Shown piece after piece: positions 23,070-36,995 of a stretch of DNA of 64,000 bases. The notes under the pieces are model-generated. The model was given only the letters and a program-made list of their open reading frames with translations. It had not been told where the DNA came from and made no database searches. The DNA is from Daphnia pulex. Its lineage: Eukaryota > Arthropoda > Branchiopoda > Diplostraca > Daphniidae. The DNA lies in the NCBI RefSeq assembly GCF_021134715.1, contig NC_060026.1, positions 11,151,001-11,215,000 of the forward strand, in the 5' to 3' direction. The number at the start of each line of letters is the position of its first letter. Within the stretch, counting starts at the first letter, position 1. The position numbers and the translations under genes were made by a program.

Positions 23070-25255
23070 ATGGGTATTTTGTTGTCATATAAACTGGGTG
23101 TGGCGTCGATTCTTTGTCTGGCACGTTTTGCTTCTTTAGAATCAGAATTTTCCGATCCTACCTCATTGAAGAGTCTCGAGGATAAACCGCTGCCGATAAA
23201 AATTTCCTCGGTGCTTTACAGATCCGTTTGTATTAATATTTACGACAGTCAAACAACTTCGAGCAACAAGAAGATTTATTTCTATTCGCCTATTGCTGTA
23301 CTAAATCACATGAATGTCATTTCTGTTTTTCATCAAACGTCCACTCAAGGGTTTCTCAGTATCAGTTTTGCAATTTGGAATCAAGAAATCAGAACTAAAG
23401 TGGTTCAACACCTCACCCAGATATTCAACCAACAAATCGAGCCGAATCAAGTGCGAGTCTTTCATTTCAACAGTGTCAGGCTGACCGGCAGCAAACTGAA
23501 TTTTGCTGATTTCTCGTTGACTAATGAATGGATTGCGTACAAGGATCAGCCATCACTCAGGTTTAGTCTGATCTGCCCGACACGAGAAGATTGCGATCGT
23601 GTGAAGACTGAAATGCTCAGCAATCCCAAACAGTTTGAACATTTGCGACTTGATTTCAATCCTGAATTGAAAGATGGTACGTATAGGTTGATTGTATTTT
23701 TTGTTAGATTCATAAGATAATTCAAATGCTATTTGCATTTCTATAGATACTTGTTTCAATAATAATGGGGTTAAAATAACCCAAGAAGATTTTTCAATAC
23801 AAGTTAAAGGTATTAAGATAACTCAAATGTTACTCTTACAATTTAATGTACAAATAGTCAAATACCAGTAGAATTTATAATTTAACGGAAAAAATTGTAA
23901 ACATTTTTAGAGTTACTGACAAACATCGAAGCCAAATTAATGAAAGAGCTGAATGCCTTTAGGGAAGGTATCAATGTATATATAAAATGAATTAACTATA
24001 TTTTTAAAATTTTAATCATATCAATTATGTAGATGAAGAAATTTCAAAAAAGTCAATAACGGCAGCATGCGAAGTCGCTAATGAAAATTTGAGAATGGCA
24101 CTACAAGGTTTTTAGTTTGCTATACTCTATTACGAAAAATAAACAAAGTTATAAATTTTTTAATTTCAGAAACTAAAATGGATTTTTCAACAACTTCACG
24201 GATGTTAGCTGATAAAATCATAGTCACTGAAAAAAATCTGGCAGGTAATTTATTGTATGATTACTGGAATATATTTTGGAACTATTTTACTCTCGGTGAA
24301 ACAAATCGTAAATCAAAATTCTTCGATTGGATTTTGCAGTGGCTTTGGACAACTTAAAAATGACTTGGAACGAATTAACGAAAACGAAGGCCGTCGTTGA
24401 GGAAATGTCGGCAAAATTGAACGGTAAGATATTAGAAATGATCAAAATTGTGAATAGAAGGTATAGGTTGCTGAATACTATAACGATGAGCTATTTGAGA
24501 AACGACAACATATCTTGATGTTGTTGTATTTATCTCGTTACTTCAGTTTTCTATCTAACGGAATTTTAATTTAAAATAAATGTAACATATTTGACAACTT
24601 TTAGTATTTGAAATAAAATTAAAAAAGTTAATTAAACCTCACAACAAATATGTTGTGATTACACACAGGTACTAAACAAAGAACAAGAGTTGGTAAAAAC
24701 CACTACAGATTTCACTATAGTTAAACGTATGCGTATATTGATTGTCTAATTCTTTCAGACAAAGACAAATGTATCGGATGCTCGATCGGATGCGCCAACG
24801 TCAAATCGCCTTCCGTCCATTTCTACGTCCAGAGAAATTCTTCATTCTACACAACTAAAACTCCGATTCCGTTCGATTTGGCGGTGGTGAACGAAGGGAA
24901 CGCTATGGATTTGACATCGGGGATATTCACGGCTCCACTGTCAGGAATTTATTACTTCTCCTTCACTGGTTTGGTGGAATTTCCATCTTCATCATCTTAT
25001 GTTTATTTAGGAATTGGTCTTTATTTGAACGGAGGTCATATAGGATCGGGTTTTGTTGAAGCGGCAAACACTCTCTCTGGTCAAAACGATCAAGTAACCC
25101 TTAAGCTTACGCTGAACTTGAAAAACAGAGATCGAGTTTGGGTGGAGATTGATAACTGGTCAGCAGGGGTGGCGAAGTTGTATGACGACTATAGCCACTA
25201 CACCCATTTCACTGGTTTCATGTTGAAGGAGGAGGAAAATGTCGCGTCCCTTTGA
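23070..25255 (+). CDS. Secreted C1q-domain protein, copy 2
   Basis: Seven exons: 23070-23676, 23747-23809, 23911-23967, 24033-24107, 24170-24244, 24340-24423 and 24759-25255 (485 aa). The ATG directly follows ttgcag, so a 5'UTR intron probably ends there. The domain plan matches copy 1: signal peptide, exon-1 domain (KISSVLYRSVCINIYDSQ...CPTREDCDRVK), stalk exons, and a C1q/TNF-like C-terminus (SGIFTAPLSGIYYFSF, RDRVWVEI, YTHFTGFMLKEE). It differs in two cassettes. It has a 75-base stalk exon (24033-24107) that is decayed in copy 1, and it lacks the SCEDLQRMG exon of copy 1. Introns between stalk exons are all phase 1. Secretion and trimer formation are expected from the family; the ligand is unknown. 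Confidence 0.85.
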
Positions 25256-26474
25256 GGTTTCGTGTTATTCTGTCTGAAATTCACATAATATTAAATCATA
25301 ATTCAAAACGCTTTTAGAAGTGATAAGTGGTCAGTGGGAAGGTACTTGCAATTGATTTTTTGCAAGGTAGTATGAATGGGTGTGAATGGAATCTATATGT
25401 ATATTGGAATTACAAGCAATCAATTCCACAACACTTTCGCCGGACTTTCTTTTTATTAACAGTGTATTATTATTATTAGGATATTTCGTACATAACTCGC
25501 GTGTAACGAAAGCTTAGGATAGGAGATAGGATGGAGTCGCATAGCAAGCATGCCGGATAACCATTGAAATATTAAATTACTTGAAATTCACCACACTTGA
25601 TTTATTGTCATTTCCTTTTCCAATCATTTTTAGTTTTAATTCATCAATACATGATCAGGGGAGCTGGCGCACCAAAGACATAATTTATTAATTTCCAAGA
25701 CGTGGGGAATTTCCTCGAGGTATCATTGGCCATTGGTACGAAATTTATCCATCGGCTGATATGGGCCGTGAGTACGTGACTAGCACAACTTCCGGTATAT
25801 TGTCACTCTCGGAGGAAAGATATAAGAAAAGTTACCTTGAGGGAAATTGCCACTGCAGAATAAAAGGAAAAAATTTAGAATACGTATTGTCGAACTAGGG
25901 CAGGCTACTGTAAACTGTGAAGTCCTTAGTCATACAGTCAAATCAATACTTGGCTGGACAGCAGGATAGTATTGGCAAAAGCGCATTTCTTGATCCAGCC
26001 CGGCACAGAATTCAGCTCAATCCTCGATTCAGCCCACTAACTGGGCCAAGAAATCGGCACAGAATTCCTTTTGAGAGTAAATGAATTTGCAGGTTATTAT
26101 TTTTACACTAATAATAATTTCAATGCGTTACCTAAATCAGAAGGCCACAAACTTTTAAATAGCCGACTTTTTTTCTTTGCTGATGTACTATACTGAAATA
26201 ATAGCGAAAATTTGATTAGCAATTTTTTTCAATCAGTAAAAATGTAACATTAAATAAATCAAATTCTGCTGCTGCCAGGACTCATGAGGCCTTATTGTTC
26301 CCTTCCCGTACTGCCAACTACGAGAACGATTGATTCAATTTAGCTATAGCTTGTCACAGTGCGATGCCTATGTTCCCGACTGATGCTGAAAATTCGGAAA
26401 ACAAATTTTATGGTGAAATAAAGTAAACAAAATACTGAATCTATGAAATTCAATTAGAAAAAAAAGACGAAAAA
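25256..26474. other. Spacer between the C1q gene and the SRP RNA gene
   Basis: The C1q 3'UTR lies at the left edge. No other gene, open frame of note or complete repeat is seen. Confidence 0.4.
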
Positions 26475-26769
26475 AGATGTAGGTGTGACTTTATTGGCTG
26501 GGCTACTGAAAGGCGCCTACTCACGGGCGCGATCCCACTACTGCCCGACACGGGAACTTTTGGCTGCTCGGTTTCCCTCCTGGCCCGATTCGCTCCTCCT
26601 TAGATAACCTGGATCTGCCGGATTCCTCCAACCGATCCATGTTGATGCCAAGCTTAGTGCGGACACCTGTTCGACGCAAGCGACGATCCAGCAGGACTCC
26701 CAGCCTCAAGCCATCCACTACACCAAGCCTCCCAGAAGCAGGATTACAGGTACGCGCCACATACCCGGC
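26475..26769 (-). ncRNA. Signal recognition particle (7SL) RNA
   Basis: Read on the minus strand the sequence runs through the whole SRP RNA plan in order. The 5' Alu domain starts GCCGGG and has a UGUAA turn in ACCTGTAATCC and GGGAGGCTTG. Helix 5 carries GGTGTCCGCACTAAGCTTGG and CATCAACATGG. Helix 6 has its GGAG loop (GGTTGGAGGAATCC). Helix 8 carries the SRP54-binding loop (GGGAAACCGAGCAG). The returning strand includes AGTAGTGGGATCGCGCC. It ends in TTTTTT at 26476-26471, a Pol III stop. At about 295 nt it has the normal animal length. It scaffolds the SRP proteins that target ribosomes to the ER. A 106-codon frame over it is spurious. Confidence 0.93.
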
Positions 26770-27133
26770 TGGAATACTGACATTTTTACAACTAGTGACC
26801 CTAGTGAAGAAATTTTTTTGTATTTCAAGTTCGCAATACAATTGCAGTAAATTTGAACATGTTCAAGTGGTTTTCAAACTCGTTGTTGTAATATAAGTTG
26901 ATCTAAAGTCTGAAACTGTCACTAATATCATCTACTGGCAATCCAAAGTTGCAATTATTTTGTTATTGAACGAAAAGAATGCATTTCTTAATTTGCAAAC
27001 CAATTAAAAACAACGTTATCAAGTGACTAATCAAGCCTGATAAATATTTTGCAATTATTCATTAAGAAATACTTTCACTATTTGATGTTCAGACTCGAAA
27101 ACCTCTTTATATTTATATTACATCACATAATAA
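26770..27133. other. Spacer with the SRP RNA 5' flank
   Basis: This AT-rich stretch should carry any upstream Pol III promoter elements of the SRP RNA gene. I cannot point to one. Confidence 0.35.
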
Positions 27134-27251
27134 TTGTATGACGACTATCGCCACTACACCCATTTCACTGGTTTCATGTTCAAGGAGGAGGAAAATGTCG
27201 CGTCCCTTTGAGGTTTCGTGTTATTCTGTCTGAAATTCACATAATATTAAT
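27134..27251 (+). pseudogene. 118-bp copy of the 3' end of C1q copy 2
   Basis: The stretch from ttgtatgacgactatcgcca through the stop codon and into the 3'UTR (gaaattcacataatatta) is almost identical to about 25178-25295, with only a few substitutions. It encodes the last 25 or so residues of the C1q domain with no upstream exon. It is a displaced fragment lying 2 kb downstream, beyond the SRP RNA gene. Confidence 0.8.
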
Positions 27252-27605
27252 CGACTAACAAATGACAAAAAAAATTTTTTTCATTAGATAATGTAACAGG
27301 AATTGAAAAAAATCGATTGCGATAAAAATTTAGGGGTGTGAATGTTTTTAAAAAGCTGGTTTTAGTTTTACATGCACGCGTGTCTCTTACACAACTCCTT
27401 ACAGTTATTGTCTTGATAATATAAAACAATTAGTTTTCAAGTGATTGCTATGGGGTGCGAAACGAACACTTTTTCTAAAACCCAACTCTTGAATATTTCC
27501 ATATTGCTCTTATATTTGAATTTTTAAAAACTTAAGGTTGCCAAATTTTCCTGTGTGCTTAATAAACTTCCTAATAAATACATATTACATTACAAGGTTG
27601 AATAC

Positions 27606-29564
27606 CGTGAAATCTATTGCCATGCCGGTCCGACAGGGCAATAGCCATAGAGGGCTATTGCCCTGTCAGTGCTAAAACCCCCATCTGGTGACGGCTTTTG
27701 GTAACCTGTTTGAATTCAAATGAATGCCAACTAAAATTGTCAGCTCATCTGCGTTACCCGTTAGCAAGGGATGTTTGCGATTTTTTTTTCATGAAAGAAA
27801 ATAAAAATAGCTTATGACCATGATATGAAGAACAAAAGTCTAAAAAATGGTAGCCTTTTTTAATCCATATGTATGATTGCTATGTAGAATTAAGTTAACG
27901 ACCTTGTAAGTTATAATGTGGGACGTTATTGTGTTAGACACGAAATAATTTCTCGTTTTTATTTTATTTTACCATGTTATGATCAGTTATGATCCAACAA
28001 ACCAAAATTAGTGTTTAATTAACGTAAGCTAGGGAATATTATTAATTCCGGAGGATATTTTATAAAATTTTGGATCATTATGGGTGAATAGTTTTAAAAA
28101 CTTGTTTATAGTAATACATATTCTTGAAAAACGCAACGCATTTATTGTGTTTTGTTTTTTGTAAACAAAACAAATGCGTTATAATTTAAAGCATGTAAAT
28201 TACATGGTTTCATTTTCAACAACAGAGTGAGTCACCCTCAGTCTCCCCCCTTGACCTTGTTTGGCTGAAGGTTGAGCCGGAGTTCTCAGAAGTCAGAATA
28301 GGGTTCGAGGGGTTGTTTACGACCTTGAATAAACATCGACCAGCAACGTGACTCACCATTTCCCCATTTTCTTCTGATTGATTCCCACGTTACACGTGAT
28401 GAATTGAATAAGAAATAAGATGGGACCAACGGGACTCCCGTTTTATGCAGAACTGGCTGCGCATGGTTCACCGTTCACCCTCTTACGTCTGAGAGAATTA
28501 ACGGAAATTAATTAGTCTTGCTAAACAACAAATTATGAACACAAAAACTATGGCCATCCTGCTTCTTTAAAAAATTGTTTCATTGCACTGAATCCGTGAA
28601 TCGTTTCACTTTTTGAATGCACATGCTTTCACTGGGTAGATTATTTTTTAAACACTTAAATCACCCCATATAATAAACAAACAAGGTTAAGTTATATATT
28701 TTTTAAACAAGACGGAAAGCTCACTTAATTTATAAGGATAGACCTGATACCGTGACATTGAAATCTTTCTTCCTTTGTATTCCTGCGCCAATTATATTTT
28801 TTAGTTTAAGAGTTTTGTTATAAAATTTGAATGATTGAGTCCTGCCGCCCTACGACCTATATTGCTTCTAATTTTACACAAGAGTGTGTTTACCGTCACT
28901 TGCGGCTGTGTACTATCTCTCTATTGATTTTTATACTAAGAGCCACCGAAAATGTTATTATGTTGTATGAAAGATCATATTCTCTTCCGTCCCTGATTTT
29001 TTAATATCTAAGCCATGTTGTCTCCACGTTGAATCTTCTTGCAATGATCGTTAATAATCTCAATCTCAGCATGTCCATCGTCTTCACATTTCCGCGATGA
29101 TTTCTTATCACACTAAAGTGCACCGTGTGTTGTATATCGCTTTAACTAGCACGCCCCTTTAACCTTTGTGATGCCTATTTCACAAGATTATTTGTTTGCA
29201 CTGATTTGCACTGAACGAGATGGGAAAATGCTTACTATTATTATGGTTATCTAACCTGAGAATTCAATAACATATTTCATAGATATAAGAATCATCATAT
29301 CCATCTTAGTTTGTGACGGGGAATGAATGTTATACATAATGTTACACATTACTTGATAACACTAACATGGTTCGTCTTCGTGAGTCGTGACCGAGACAAT
29401 TTTAGAAAAGGATTCCGGGGTGCAATAAGCCTAGACCAAAGTAAAAGTGTATATAAGCAATGAAAATTGCAATAGCCGTCGCTAGATGGGGTTTTTAACA
29501 CTGACAGGGCAATAGCCCTCTATGGCTATTGCCCTGTCGGACCGGCATGGCAATAGGTCCGACC
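27606..29564. mobile_element. 1.96-kb non-coding element with hairpin ends and 9-bp flanking repeat
   Basis: Terminal inverted repeats of about 80 bp start at ctattgccatgccggtccga (27614) and end at its inverted match near 29556; the arms differ at only a few bases. Each arm holds a self-complementary 36-mer (27632-27667 and 29503-29538, stem gacagggcaatagcc, 6-base loop), so each end can fold alone. The direct repeat gttgaatac stands at both borders (27597-27605 and 29565-29573), as expected for a 9-bp target duplication. There is no transposase. A 9-bp duplication with long terminal repeats suggests Mutator-like, but this is tentative. Confidence 0.75.
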
Positions 29565-29573
29565 GTTGAATAC

Positions 29574-30037
29574 ACAGTAGGTCAAAATGAAAATCTGAGA
29601 AGCAGTTATAACGCATTGTTCATTTATTGTAATCTACACTAGTTGTTCTCAAGTTCTCAATTATAATGATATTGTGATTGCTAAACGATTAGTCGTCTAC
29701 TAAAATACAGTACTACACCATTAAAGAATAAAAAAACAAATTTTATTTACAAATTCAAATGTCTTGATTATTATATTTCATCATAATCCTGAATGGCTGA
29801 GGTAACAACAACAAAAACTTATAAACACATGTTAAACTCACTGAGTAAAGTCACACATGTGCGTGAGTACCAAGTGAGATGTATTTTTATTATCAATGCA
29901 AAATCTGAATTAAGAGCAATTCATTTACATTAACCTTGATGACCACCATGGGATTTTTGGATAATTTTTCTTCCAGCTTCCAGGCACTTTCGTTGAGGAA
30001 CTTGACACACTAGCTTGAAAATTCAAAAGAAATGCGA
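29574..30037. other. 3' flank of the BTB zinc finger gene
   Basis: AT-rich sequence that should include the 3'UTR of the minus-strand gene. Nothing else is seen. Confidence 0.4.
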
Positions 30038-32908
<2,871 letters not shown>

Positions 32909-34022
32909 ATAGATTTTTCATCACGGAGAAACAGTCCAGTGCATAAACTTTCAATTTTTTATAATACCACACAGACCAAGGCAAATAAGTAAACTGTAGC
33001 AGACTACAATAAAAAAACTAACTGCGTTGCCGTCTTACTGGCGCGCTTTTTGAACGTAGGTTTTGAGAGGACAGATTAACAAATCTTTTGGTGTGATCTT
33101 TATTTACTCAGACAGACTGCATTTGAAGAGAAAAAAAAAGCCTTACAATGACGGAGAACTTATATACCGTTATGTCAGATATACAAAACAAATTGATTTT
33201 CACCTTCACGTTACATCGTTTGCACGACGACCCCGCTGTCTCTCGTACTATAAGTGGTAGGGCCTACCCTTTTTAACAGTGTACTAAACAAGGGACAGCG
33301 TCTGGTTGAATAAGGATTCTAGCAGCTTGATAGATGGCAAATCCGTTGCTATTCTCTCATTCTCTATACTATCCTCTGTTTGATTAGCCATCAAGGTGAA
33401 CTCAAGATCCCATCGCCATCCAAAAAGCTGTTGAATTAATGACTTTCACCGTCCGATCGCTTCGAGCTGAAAGCTTCTTTTTATGTACATTGGAACCATC
33501 GATCCCGATCGCTTTGTTATTGAATCGCTTATTCCATACTGCACAGCATTTCGCATTCAATCCATTGAGATGAACTCCCACCTAATTTCATCAATTTTGA
33601 TTGTATTCTAAACATATCCTGTAGCTTATACGCTATCGCTTCCCTCTTTTCAGCATGAAAATGTACAGACATGCGCGCATCCGCTCTCTTTCCCTCATTA
33701 CTTTAGCAAAATGTCAGAGTAAGAAGAAGCTCGGGCGATGGCGAAATATCATCTGTTGCAGACTTCAGATATATCGATATCGGTATCTATATTATATAGA
33801 CGTATCTATGTAAAAAACAGTTGCTTTCTATTTGATGGTTCATTTTATTATCACTAGATGACGTTTTAATAGTTTCTAGAGATAAGAGATATATTGGCAT
33901 ATCCGCATATCGCCATCACTAAGCTCGGCACTTTCTCCCTTTCACGACAACATCGTCTCGGGCCTGTATCTATTCGAATTTGAAATCAATTACTAGTTGT
34001 TGTTTTGTTGTTTACTTGAAAA
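32909..34022. other. Divergent promoter region, BTB-ZF (minus) and AADC (plus)
   Basis: About 1.1 kb separates the two start codons and must hold both promoters. I see atatcgatatcggtatctat near 33771 and similar short AT palindromes but no certain factor site. Confidence 0.4.
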
Positions 34023-36426
34023 ATGGATGCGCAACAGTTTCGCTCCGCTGCTCACGAGATGATTGACTTCATCATCGACTATCTGGAAAATATCCGCAGC
34101 AGGTTAGTCGCATTTTTGTTGATTAGAGGAATCACGCGGTCTCACTAGCAGAATAAGTATGAAATATGATATGGTGGTGTACATTTCTCAAGGGAAGCAA
34201 GTGTTATATTCACGTCTGTGGCAAAAGGAGTAGGGGAAGAGTCCCGCCTTCCCTTATTATATTTTTTCATCTCCCCCTCTAGTGTGTTGATGAAACTAAT
34301 GAAATAAGACAGTCTGATTCATTGTCCAATTAACTGGGGATCTCTTTTGGGCTGAATTATTGGCGAGCTTAATATGCAATAGTGAAGTAGGAAAAGAATA
34401 ATACGTGGGCTTGTGTCGTTGATGAAATATTATCATGTAGGCGTGTCCTACCGACGGTCCAACCCGGCTACATTCGGGATATGATACCCGCAACCGCTCC
34501 GGAACAAGGGGAGCCATGGCAAGCAATTTTCCAAGATGTTGAACGAGTTATTATGCCTGGGGTAGGCTAATTAATCACTGATTAAATAAATGAGATATTT
34601 TACTTGTAACATATTTTGTTTTTAGGTAACTCACTGGCACTCTCCTCATTTCCACGCCTATTATCCTACTGGAAATTCTTGGCCGGCTATTTTAGCTGAT
34701 ATTTTGAGTGACGCTATTGGTTGCCTTGGCTTTTCTTGGGTAACCAACATTCAATTCAATTTATCCGTTAATTATTTAATAAAAGTTTTAATGTAATACT
34801 GAAATAACGGGGAACAGATTGCGGGTCCTGCTTGTACTGACCTAGAAGTTGTCATGATGGACTGGTTGGGACAACTACTCGGTATTCCTTCTCAATTTCT
34901 CGCCTGTTCGGGAGGGACCGGAGGCGGCGTGATTCAAGTAATCCTAGTTCCTTTTACTATAACTTTAAAGCGCTTTAAAGTTATTTAAAGTAATTAAATT
35001 TTTTCCAAAGGGAACGGCTAGTGAGGCAACCCTTGTGGCTCTCTTGGCAGCAAAAGCGAAGACCATCAATCGTTTGAAAGCAATGGATCCAGAAGTCGAT
35101 GAAAGCCAAATTGTCGGTCGATTTCTTGCTTACTCTTCAGGTATTCAAAATGTTTTTTTGCTGTAGTTCAGTATGATATCTATCATTGTTAAACACGCGT
35201 ATCTTCTAGATCAATCGCATTCTTCGGTGGAAAGAGCTGGAATTCTGGCCGGCGTTCGGGTTCGTCTTCTTCAGAGCGACGAACTTTTCCGTCTGCGAGG
35301 AGAAACTCTGAAATTGGCAATGGAAGAAGATAGAGCTAAAGGATTAATCCCGTTCTTTGTATAATACATTCAACCTAATGAAAATAATTAAATAAAAAAC
35401 ACAGAAATATGTGGAAACGTAGGTTACGGCAACTTTGGGTACAACACCTTCTTGCGCTTTCGACGACCTGTCCGAGATCGGCCCAGTCTGTCATCAGTTT
35501 GAAAACATTTGGCTACACGTTGATGCCGCCTATGCTGGTAAAAATCTAATAAAAATTCTAGTTTAATCTCTTCAACATTTTTCTAACTGTACAGGCTCAG
35601 CTTTCATTTGCGATGAATACCGCCACCATTTGAATGGTTTAGAGTTGGCCGATTCGTTTAACTTCAACCCGCACAAATGGCTTTTAGTCAATTTTGACTG
35701 CTCTGCTATGTGGTAATAAACTAGGCTAGAGTTCAAACACAAATTTTAAGAGACTACTATGACATAATATCAATTGTTACTGATAGGTTGAAAAATGCAA
35801 ATGATGTGGTAGACCCTTTTAAAATCGATCCTCTCTACTTGAAAAGTGATCGACAGGGACAATCACCGGATTACCGGGTAGAGATTATAATCAATTTTAT
35901 GCCTATACAGTAGATCGAAAGAAAGTTTACACCTATGCGTTATCATGCAGCATTGGCAAATTCCCTTCGGGAGGCGATTTCGTTCACTGAAACTCTGGTT
36001 TGTGATGCGTACTTACGGCGCAGAGGGACTGCGAGCTCACATTCGCCGTCAGGTCAAACTGGCCTGTGAATTCCACCAACTGGTGGTCAACGACGATCGC
36101 TTTGAGGTTCCAGTTCCTCCTGCCTTGGGTCTTGTTTGCTTCCGGATGAAGGTATTGGACCTAAGAAATCGATTTAGACAAATAATTGTTATTCAATCAA
36201 TTATGTGCACTCATAGGGAGAAAATAGTTTGAACGAAACATTACTAAAAATAATCAACGATGCGGGAAGGATACACATGGTGCCGGCTAAGCTTCGTGGA
36301 CAATTCGTTCTTCGAATGGCTGTCTGTTCTCGTTACACCGAATCACGCGACATAGTTTTTGCTTGGCAGGAACTTAAAAGTCACGCCGATGCTCTCACGG
36401 GTCAGCAGCAACTGTTGAAAAGCTGA
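34023..36426 (+). CDS. Aromatic-L-amino-acid decarboxylase (DOPA decarboxylase type)
   Basis: Eleven exons: 34023-34102, 34441-34561, 34626-34739, 34818-34937, 35011-35140, 35210-35358, 35423-35537, 35595-35712, 35787-35877, 35951-36151 and 36217-36426 (482 aa, the usual length). This PLP enzyme turns DOPA or 5-HTP into dopamine or serotonin; in arthropods it also feeds cuticle tanning. It shows [14 protein letters not shown] near the start of the fold, [12 protein letters not shown], the cofactor-stacking histidine in [11 protein letters not shown], the aspartate of HVDAAYAG, the PLP lysine in [10 protein letters not shown], and [14 protein letters not shown]. It is close to histidine and tyrosine decarboxylases. 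I chose AADC from [29 protein letters not shown] and GLVCFRMKG, so the substrate is probable, not proven. Confidence 0.88.
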
Positions 36427-36995
36427 AGTTAATCTGTTTAAGATTGTTGGAATAGGAGCAGTCATTTATCAAATCTTTCTGGCAGCATAAAACACAAGTG
36501 AATAGATAGAATAAGTTTGTTAAGATTACTTCATCCAGATGATTGTATTTAGATCAACACTCGAATGAATAATTCAACGACTGTTCAAAATAGAAGGGAA
36601 TACAATAGACTTGGCTAAAACGTCCGAAATTGCCAGTTTTTTTTTATCGAAAAAAAAAATTTGGACAAGAATTGCCGAATTAGTAATTGTTCCATGATTG
36701 TTTTTGTATAGATGTTTTTCACTCGAGGCGGAGTCTACACTACAGCTCTGGATTTTTCGAGCATTCGAATTTTCGGAATCAGAATGGTATTTTTTATCTG
36801 GCAACGTTCACTTGTGATGTCTTTCATTCTTCAGTATTATTTTCGCGCTGTTTTCAGTAGAGGTAGTTAAAGAAAATAGAATCCATTCAATTAATGTTAC
36901 GAAGCACGCGTACATTATTTTGTTTTATTTTTATTTTTTATCATTGCAAACTTTTTAACGTTAAAAAATGATTTCTTCTCTTATCAATCGACAAT
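36427..36995. other. Spacer between AADC and CDT2
   Basis: It holds the AADC 3'UTR and the CDT2 promoter, including the E2F-like site listed separately. No gene is seen. Confidence 0.45.
36841..36848 (+). promoter_or_regulatory. E2F-like site upstream of CDT2
   Basis: The word TTTCGCGC matches the E2F consensus TTTSGCGC and lies about 150 bp before the CDT2 start codon. CDT2 is an S-phase gene, and E2F control of such genes is well known in animals. A single 8-bp match is weak evidence alone. Confidence 0.45.

Noticed and set aside
26725-26790. Alu-like sequence suggesting primate contamination
   Set aside because: The similarity continues through the SRP S domain, absent from Alu, and the rest differs from the human sequence, so it is the animal's own 7SL gene.
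26521-26841. 106-codon minus-strand open frame
   Set aside because: It lies almost wholly within the SRP RNA gene; the conserved RNA motifs explain the sequence.
34023-36426. Histidine decarboxylase or tyrosine decarboxylase identity
   Set aside because: The [25 protein letters not shown] and GLVCFRMKG blocks look closer to DOPA decarboxylase; not fully excluded.
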